NCBI RefSeq assembly: GCF_004212215.1
Contig: NZ_QVFV01000002.1
Coordinates: 1,507,719-1,571,718 of the forward strand
From: Leptolyngbya iicbica LK
GTDB taxonomy: Bacteria; Cyanobacteriota; Cyanobacteriia; Phormidesmidales; Phormidesmidaceae
Direction: 5' to 3'
DNA: 64,000 nucleotides
Under the pieces are notes generated by a model. That model did not search any database. It saw only the letters and a program-made list of their open reading frames with translations, and was not told the DNA's origin. Made by a program: the position numbers and the translations under genes. Positions 58,448 through 64,000 of this stretch are shown in pieces (position 1 is the stretch's first letter; the number at the start of each line of letters is the position of its first letter).

Positions 58448-59230
58448 AACCTAAAACAGTTCTACACAGGAAAGGCCGCGTCTATACCTCGAGCAGACTC
58501 AAGGGCGATCGCGCCAACGCCGATCAAAGACTTAATAGCAAAAATATCAATTTATTGCGCTAACAGACCACTAATGTTAACGGCTAATCGCTTCGTAGCC
58601 TAGTGCCCCTGGGCCAACAGAACGTGAACTCAGCGATCCCCCCTTCGTAACTCAAGTTGCCCGCCCAGTCATATTTTTCGCCATCAATAGCACCCAGTTT
58701 TCATAAAGTCTTGGTAAATTATGTGGCAGTCCGCACCCTCTCGAGAAGACAGACTACAAGCGACAGATATTATCAACATCTCATCAGATGACGCTGCCAA
58801 TCAACGCTCCACTCTTCGCACTCATCCCTTCAGCTTGGTGATTTAGCCACTGTCTTCAACCGGCGATCCCCAAAATCAAGTTAGTCATTCAGTCGATTAC
58901 ACGCCTACCCCAACAAGATTGGGAATTCACCGAGCGACCTACCCTAATGCATCCCTCGACTGCTCGCCTTCCACTCTTCAAAGTTGACATCCCTTAACAA
59001 AGCTCGCGCCCAAAAGCACAGACTTATGATGAGAAGGCTATCATCGAGCCATCTCGGATGCCCTTTACGGGGGTGCATCCTGTTCAAACAAGCTTGCTAG
59101 CATCACTTAGCTCGTTTCTGGCAGGCTCAATTGATGACATCTCAGGGCTTTGAGGGCACACTAATGCCGTGCATCATGCCAGACGTTTTCGGTTCTGCCG
59201 ATTTATTCACCTAGTCCCCTTGCATCCGCT
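58448..59230. other. Divergent promoter region between grpE and pilB
   Basis: 783 bases without a supported gene; it must hold the grpE and pilB promoters. No CIRCE site and no convincing -35/-10 pair was found by eye. Short open frames in it have no coding character. Confidence 0.5.
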
Positions 59231-61234
59231 ATGACGAATTCCTCACAGCGCCGCGCTCTCGTTTTACAACGCAGCTTTTCTCCCTTTGGCAACAAGCTGA
59301 TTCAATCAGGTCTAGTCGATGGGGAGCAGATGCAGCAGGCTTTAGCGGAAAGTCGTCGATCAGGCCGAGCCCTGACCGACGTTCTGGAATCTTTAACCGG
59401 ACAACAACTCTCCCCCGAGCTCGTCCGCCAGTATAAAAAGCAGCAGCTCTTTGAACTCAAAATTCTTTACGGCATTGAATCAGTCGACCCTGAACTCGAT
59501 GCCCTGTCATCAGCTCAAGTCGGTCAATTCATTGACACCTTGATCCCGGTGGATATCTGCCGTCGACACCAACTAGTTCCGCTATCCCGTGAAGAAGGCG
59601 AAGATCCTTCAGTGTTGGTGGCGATGGTTGATCCTGAAAACCTGGAAGCCCAAGATGACCTGAACCGAATCTTGCGCCCGCAAGGACTCCGGCTGCGGCG
59701 GATGGTCATTACAGTTGAGGATTACCAACGTTTAATCTCTGGCTATTTAGACGAAAAAGTGGCCAAAGAAAAGCAACGGGACATGGAGCAGGCTGTAGAT
59801 GTGCAGGCTGATCTAGAGGATCTAGATTTTGATGCGTCGGCCCTCGAAGACGTCAATGAAGAAGAAGCGGATCTGAATGATGCTCTGCAAGATGCTGGTG
59901 CGGCCCCAGTGATTGCCTTGGTCAACAAAGTATTAGTGAAAGCGTTGCAAGAAGGCGTTTCCGATATTCATATTGAGCCTCAAGAAGAATTCCTGCGAAT
60001 TCGTTTCCGTAAGGATGGTGTGCTGCGCGAGTCGTTTCCTAAATTCCCGAAAAAGATTATTCCTGCGGTTACAGCTCGCTTCAAGATTATTTCTGAGTTG
60101 GATATTGCCGAAAGACGCATGCCTCAAGACGGTCGGATTCGGCGGATGTTTCAAGGTCGCAAGATTGACTTTCGGGTGAGCACCCTACCGAGTCGATACG
60201 GTGAAAAAGTAGTGCTGCGAATCTTGGATAACTCATCGACACAGTTGGGTATCGATAAGTTGATTACCGACGAAGAATCACTCAAAATCGTGCGAGAAAT
60301 GGCGTCTCGCCCTTACGGCTTGATTTTGGTGACCGGACCAACAGGATCAGGTAAAACGACGACACTATATTCTTTGCTGTCTGAGCGCAACGATCCCGGC
60401 ATCAATATCAGTACAGCAGAAGACCCAATTGAATATGCATTACCGGGCATTACTCAGGTACAGGTCATTCGCGAAAAGGGGATGGATTTCGCCTCAATTT
60501 TGCGCGCCTTCTTACGGCAAGATCCTGACGTCATTCTGGTTGGTGAGACCCGCGACCCCGAAACGGCTAAGACGGCAATTGAGGCAGCACTGACGGGACA
60601 CCTCGTACTGACGACCCTACATACCAACGATGCCGCAGGGGCGATCGCCCGCCTCGAAGAAATGGGCATGGAAGGCTTTCAGGTATCAAGCTCTCTGATC
60701 GGAGTCCTCGCCCAACGCCTCATGCGCAAAGTCTGTGATGAGTGCTGCATTGCTTACACCCCCAGCGCCGAAGAACTCGCTCGATTTGGTCTCACAGCAG
60801 CCGGCGATTCAGAACTCACTATCTACAAAGCTAACGTCTTATCCCTTGAACAAATTAACGAGGCCAAAGCCTCTGGCACTTTCTGTGAAAAATGTCAGGG
60901 TATTGGCTATAAGGGGCGAGTCGGCGTTTATGAAGTCATGCAAATGACCGAAACCCTACAAAAACTCGTCTCCGATGGCGTACCCACCGAGCAAATCAAA
61001 GAAGTTGCCGTCGAAGAAGGCATGAAAACACTTCTCGCCTACAGCCTTAACCTGGTGCGACAGGGCTATACAACCCTCGACGAGGTGGAACGAGTCACCT
61101 TTACAGACACCGGACTGGAAGCCGAACTCAAAGCCCGCCGCAAGAGTTCTCTAACTTGCGAAACCTGCCATGCAGAACTGCAACAAGATTGGCTCGATTG
61201 CCCCTATTGTTTAACACCAAGATTTAAGTCTTAG
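59231..61234 (+). CDS. pilB: PilB, type IV pilus extension ATPase
   Basis: 667 residues. N-terminal MshEN/GSPII_E domain, then an ATPase core with Walker A GPTGSGKTTT (near 370), Asp and His boxes (ISTAEDPIEY, HLVLTTLHTND), Walker B region PDVILVGETRDPETA, and the tetracysteine zinc site (CDECC, CEKCQGIGYKGRVGVYE). A further C-terminal zinc-ribbon-like pair (CETCHAE, CPYC) follows. Drives pilus assembly, needed for motility and DNA uptake. First of pilB-pilT-pilC. Confidence 0.96.
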   Translation: MTNSSQRRALVLQRSFSPFGNKLIQSGLVDGEQMQQALAESRRSGRALTDVLESLTGQQLSPELVRQYKKQQLFELKILYGIESVDPELDALSSAQVGQFIDTLIPVDICRRHQLVPLSREEGEDPSVLVAMVDPENLEAQDDLNRILRPQGLRLRRMVITVEDYQRLISGYLDEKVAKEKQRDMEQAVDVQADLEDLDFDASALEDVNEEEADLNDALQDAGAAPVIALVNKVLVKALQEGVSDIHIEPQEEFLRIRFRKDGVLRESFPKFPKKIIPAVTARFKIISELDIAERRMPQDGRIRRMFQGRKIDFRVSTLPSRYGEKVVLRILDNSSTQLGIDKLITDEESLKIVREMASRPYGLILVTGPTGSGKTTTLYSLLSERNDPGINISTAEDPIEYALPGITQVQVIREKGMDFASILRAFLRQDPDVILVGETRDPETAKTAIEAALTGHLVLTTLHTNDAAGAIARLEEMGMEGFQVSSSLIGVLAQRLMRKVCDECCIAYTPSAEELARFGLTAAGDSELTIYKANVLSLEQINEAKASGTFCEKCQGIGYKGRVGVYEVMQMTETLQKLVSDGVPTEQIKEVAVEEGMKTLLAYSLNLVRQGYTTLDEVERVTFTDTGLEAELKARRKSSLTCETCHAELQQDWLDCPYCLTPRFKS

Positions 61235-61317
61235 TGTTGAGCAAGCAGTCAGTTGACCGGTGAGCCAGCAGCTCCCCCGACGATTCCCTAATCACCCTAA
61301 TCACACGAGGTAATGCC

Positions 61318-62439
61318 ATGGAAATGATGATTGAAGACCTGATGGAAGAAGTGATTGAGCGCGGCGGTTCAGATCTTCACCTCTCAGCTGGACTCCCGCC
61401 TTACATTCGCATTAGCGGTAAGCTCACGCCCACAGAGCACGAGCCCATGAGTCCAGAAGCCTGCCAGCGGCTGATTTTCAGTATGCTGAACAATAGCCAA
61501 CGGAAAGCCCTCGAGCAGAACTGGGAATTGGATTGTTCCTACGGTGTGAAAGGTCTTGCACGTTTCCGGGTCAATGTTTATAAGGATCGGGGCACCTACG
61601 CCGCTTGCCTACGAGCTCTAAGCTCAAAGATCCCCAGCATGGATGTTCTCGGCTTACCCCCGATCGTTCGTGAATTGTCTGAAAAGCCTCGCGGCTTGAT
61701 TCTGGTTACTGGGCCGACGGGTTCTGGTAAATCCACAACCTTAGCCTCCATGATCAATGAGATCAACTTGACTCGACCAGAGCACATTTTGACCGTTGAA
61801 GACCCGATCGAATTTGTCTACGAACCGATCAAAAGCCTGATTCATCAACGGCAAATTGGAGAAGATACTAAGAGCTTTGGGAATGCCCTCAAAGCAGCTT
61901 TACGGGAAGATCCAGACGTTATCCTAGTGGGCGAAATGCGAGATTTGGAAACGATCTCCCTAGCCATCTCAGCCGCTGAAACAGGCCACTTAGTATTTGG
62001 TACATTGCACACCAGTTCAGCGTCTCAAACCGTTGACCGGATGATTGACGTCTTTCCCCCAGAACAGCAAACTCAAGTCCGCGTACAGTTATCCAACTCA
62101 CTCGTCGCCGTCCTTAGCCAGTGTTTAGTACCAAAGGCAAATCCTAAACCAGGTGAATTTGGACGAGTCATGGCTCAAGAAATCATGATCGTCACCCCAG
62201 CGATTTCCAACCTAATTCGAGAAGGGAAGTCAGCCCAAATTTATGGGGCTATCCAAACGGGTGGCAAACTATCTATGCAGACTTTAGAAAAAGTCTTAGC
62301 TGACCTCTACAAAGAAGGAAGCATTTCCTTCGAAGCAGCAATGTCAAAAACATCACGCCCTGATGAGCTACAGCGATTGCTTGAAGGCATAGGCGCGGGG
62401 GCAGCTAAGCAGCAGGCAGCTGCAGGACGACGGCGGTAA
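61318..62439 (+). CDS. pilT: PilT, type IV pilus retraction ATPase
   Basis: 373 residues. Starts DLMEEVIERGGSDLHLSAGL. Walker A is GPTGSGKSTT (near 131); the His box HLVFGTLHTSSA and PilT-specific RMIDVFPPEQQ follow, with Walker B DPDVILVGEMRDLETI. Powers pilus retraction; it lies between pilB and pilC as in other cyanobacteria. Confidence 0.97.
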   Translation: MEMMIEDLMEEVIERGGSDLHLSAGLPPYIRISGKLTPTEHEPMSPEACQRLIFSMLNNSQRKALEQNWELDCSYGVKGLARFRVNVYKDRGTYAACLRALSSKIPSMDVLGLPPIVRELSEKPRGLILVTGPTGSGKSTTLASMINEINLTRPEHILTVEDPIEFVYEPIKSLIHQRQIGEDTKSFGNALKAALREDPDVILVGEMRDLETISLAISAAETGHLVFGTLHTSSASQTVDRMIDVFPPEQQTQVRVQLSNSLVAVLSQCLVPKANPKPGEFGRVMAQEIMIVTPAISNLIREGKSAQIYGAIQTGGKLSMQTLEKVLADLYKEGSISFEAAMSKTSRPDELQRLLEGIGAGAAKQQAAAGRRR

Positions 62440-62697
62440 GTTTTTGAGTGCTGCCAATGATCGCTAGTTCATTGGCAGCTGATTTACCCACTCAGCACAT
62501 TCAACAGCTGAAAGAGTATTATTCAGCTGAAGTCTAGAGCACCAACGCAAAGAATTTACACTGCTGCGGACCACTCTAAATGCTGTGTGCTAACGTATCG
62601 ATATCAAATTCACCATCGGTTGCGAGCATATCTACGGGCTACTAGAAAGGTGTCATTTGAGAGATGCCGAGTCGTTATTTGTTGATGTCTGAAAATT

Positions 62698-63918
62698 ATG
62701 CCTACTTATGTTGCTACTGGACGAGATAGTTCAGGTCGTGAGCGCAAAGAGAAAGTTGCGGCATCAAATCCGAATGAAGCTCGCAATTTGCTAAAGGAAC
62801 AAGGGCTGTTTATCCAAGATTTGAAAGAAGAGAAGGGCTTTAGCTTCTCGATGGATTCAATCAGCATGGCCCTCACTTCTGTCTCTGTTAAAGATAAAGC
62901 AGTTTTTTCTCGACAGTTTGCCGCCTTAGTCAATGCTGGCGTAGCTCTTGTCCGAGGATTAGGTGTGCTTTCTGAAGAATGTCCAAACCCTAAGCTCAAA
63001 CGAGCACTAGAAGACATTAATAGTGATGTCCAGCAAGGCACCAGTCTTTCTGAAGCTATGTCAAAGCACCCCAGTTGTTTTGACAAGTTGTATGTCAGTC
63101 TTGTCCAAGCAGGAGAGGTCGGTGGTGTTTTAGATGAAGTGCTGAACCGCTTGGCTAAGCTCTTAGAAGATTTGAATCGATTACAAAATCAGATCAAATC
63201 TGCCATGGCTTATCCGGTCACGGTTTCTCTTCTTGCCATTATTATTTTTGTGGCAATGACAGTTTTTCTGTTGCCAACTTTCGCCGAGATCTTTGAAGAA
63301 CTCGGAGCACAGTTGCCTCTATTCACCCGCATTATGTTGGGCATTAGCGCCTTCTTACGCAATGTGGTGAACTGGGTCATCATTGCTGCGGTAGTGTTTG
63401 GAGTCTCATTTGCATACAAGCGTTACTATGCAACGGATAGTGGAGAGCGCACAATGGACGGGCTGTTTCTGAAGCTGCCTTTATTTGGCGATTTGGTCCA
63501 GAAAACTGCAACTGCTCGCTTTTGTCGCACTTTTGGCTCTTTATCTCGCTCTGGCGTGCCGATTTTGACCTCGTTAGAGATTGTGCGTGATACGGCTGGT
63601 AACCGCGTGATTTCAGATGCAATCGACGAAGCAAGAGATGAAATTCAAACAGGTGGCATGATCAGTCTTGCCTTGCAAAAACACCGAGTTTTCCCTGCTA
63701 TGGCGATTCAAATGATTAGTATTGGCGAGGAAACCGGGGAACTCGACGCAATGCTAATGAAGGTGGCAGATTTTTACGAGGATGAAGTTGAGCAAGCAGT
63801 GAAGGCCCTTACTAGCATTATGGAGCCTTTCATGATTGTGATTTTGGGTGGGATGGTCGGTTCCATTTTGGTCTCGATGTATTTGCCCATGTTTAAGATT
63901 ATGGAAGTTGTCGGATAA
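62698..63918 (+). CDS. pilC: PilC, type IV pilus inner-membrane platform
   Basis: 406 residues with two GspF domains and three to four membrane helices (around 175-195, 220-240 and 375-395). Conserved patterns are FSRQFAALVNAGVALVRGL, QAGEVGGVLDEVLNRLA and MISIGEETGELD. It is the inner-membrane platform that works with PilB and PilT. The ~80 bases after its stop, to the window end, show no gene. Confidence 0.95.
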   Translation: MPTYVATGRDSSGRERKEKVAASNPNEARNLLKEQGLFIQDLKEEKGFSFSMDSISMALTSVSVKDKAVFSRQFAALVNAGVALVRGLGVLSEECPNPKLKRALEDINSDVQQGTSLSEAMSKHPSCFDKLYVSLVQAGEVGGVLDEVLNRLAKLLEDLNRLQNQIKSAMAYPVTVSLLAIIIFVAMTVFLLPTFAEIFEELGAQLPLFTRIMLGISAFLRNVVNWVIIAAVVFGVSFAYKRYYATDSGERTMDGLFLKLPLFGDLVQKTATARFCRTFGSLSRSGVPILTSLEIVRDTAGNRVISDAIDEARDEIQTGGMISLALQKHRVFPAMAIQMISIGEETGELDAMLMKVADFYEDEVEQAVKALTSIMEPFMIVILGGMVGSILVSMYLPMFKIMEVVG

Positions 63919-64000
63919 TCCTCAGTACAAGGACAAAAGTTTTAGAGCCTGATTAAATTCAGAACGCCGCAGGGAGAAGTCCGAGAAAGTGCGCCTGAGA

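Noticed and set aside
57328..59230. CIRCE or other heat-shock operator near dnaK or grpE
   Set aside because: I searched by eye for TTAGCACTC-N9-GAGTGCTAA in both gaps and did not find it.

Overview
The window reads as chromosome of a diazotrophic cyanobacterium, most likely filamentous and non-heterocystous (Leptolyngbya/Nodosilinea-like; the genus is inference). The evidence is the frequent octamer GCGATCGC (HIP1), the cyanobacterial nif gene order, a CBS-CP12 protein, DUF3598 and cyanobacterial-type pil, ftsH and dnaK genes. I found no convincing tRNA, rRNA, CRISPR array or intact insertion sequence.

Layout. 0.07-2.4 kb: a membrane-anchored HEAT-repeat protein and an amidase on the minus strand, then 1 kb without a supported gene. 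3.4-20.8 kb: one plus-strand nitrogen-fixation cluster, nifB-fdxN-nifS-nifU-nifH-nifD-nifK-nifZ-nifEN(fused)-nifX-DUF269-DUF683-nifW-hesA-(small membrane protein)-hesB-fdxH-nifF-fdxB. 21.4-26.5 kb: accessory genes in the same orientation: a CBS-CP12 fusion, a methyltransferase, cysK, an unknown helical protein, a cupin, an ArsC-like nitrogenase-associated protein and a small conserved protein. 26.6-30.0 kb: a degenerate sensor/response-regulator pair and ftsH. 30.1-46.9 kb: mixed genes, mostly minus strand (VapBC, a ROCO GTPase, patatin, DUF3598, thrB, a short SLH protein, a CPBP protease, clpS, a sugar transferase, a HAD phosphatase, glmU, kptA and several unknowns). 47.0-50.4 kb: a TPP riboswitch, a sodium:solute symporter and thiC. 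50.6-53.9 kb: two Uma2 proteins, a lipoprotein and rsgA. 53.9-58.4 kb: grpE-dnaK-dnaJ-tusA-rsgA on the minus strand. 59.2-63.9 kb: pilB-pilT-pilC.

How the nif genes fit together: NifS and NifU build Fe-S clusters, with CysK able to supply cysteine. NifB makes the cofactor core with FdxN as likely electron donor. NifEN and NifX mature and carry the cofactor. NifH, NifD and NifK form nitrogenase; NifZ and NifW help assemble it. FdxH, NifF and FdxB are candidate electron carriers. nifV, nifT, nifP and the regulator gene cnfR are not in the window.

The most striking non-coding signal is that most gaps between nif genes hold one of two repeat types. The first is a 74-bp long-armed palindrome: four copies of identical length, all within the nif/accessory region. 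The second is a two-armed heptamer array, a G-rich run followed by a C-rich run, that could fold into a long hairpin. A terminator-like hairpin also stands just upstream of nifB with no gene before it.
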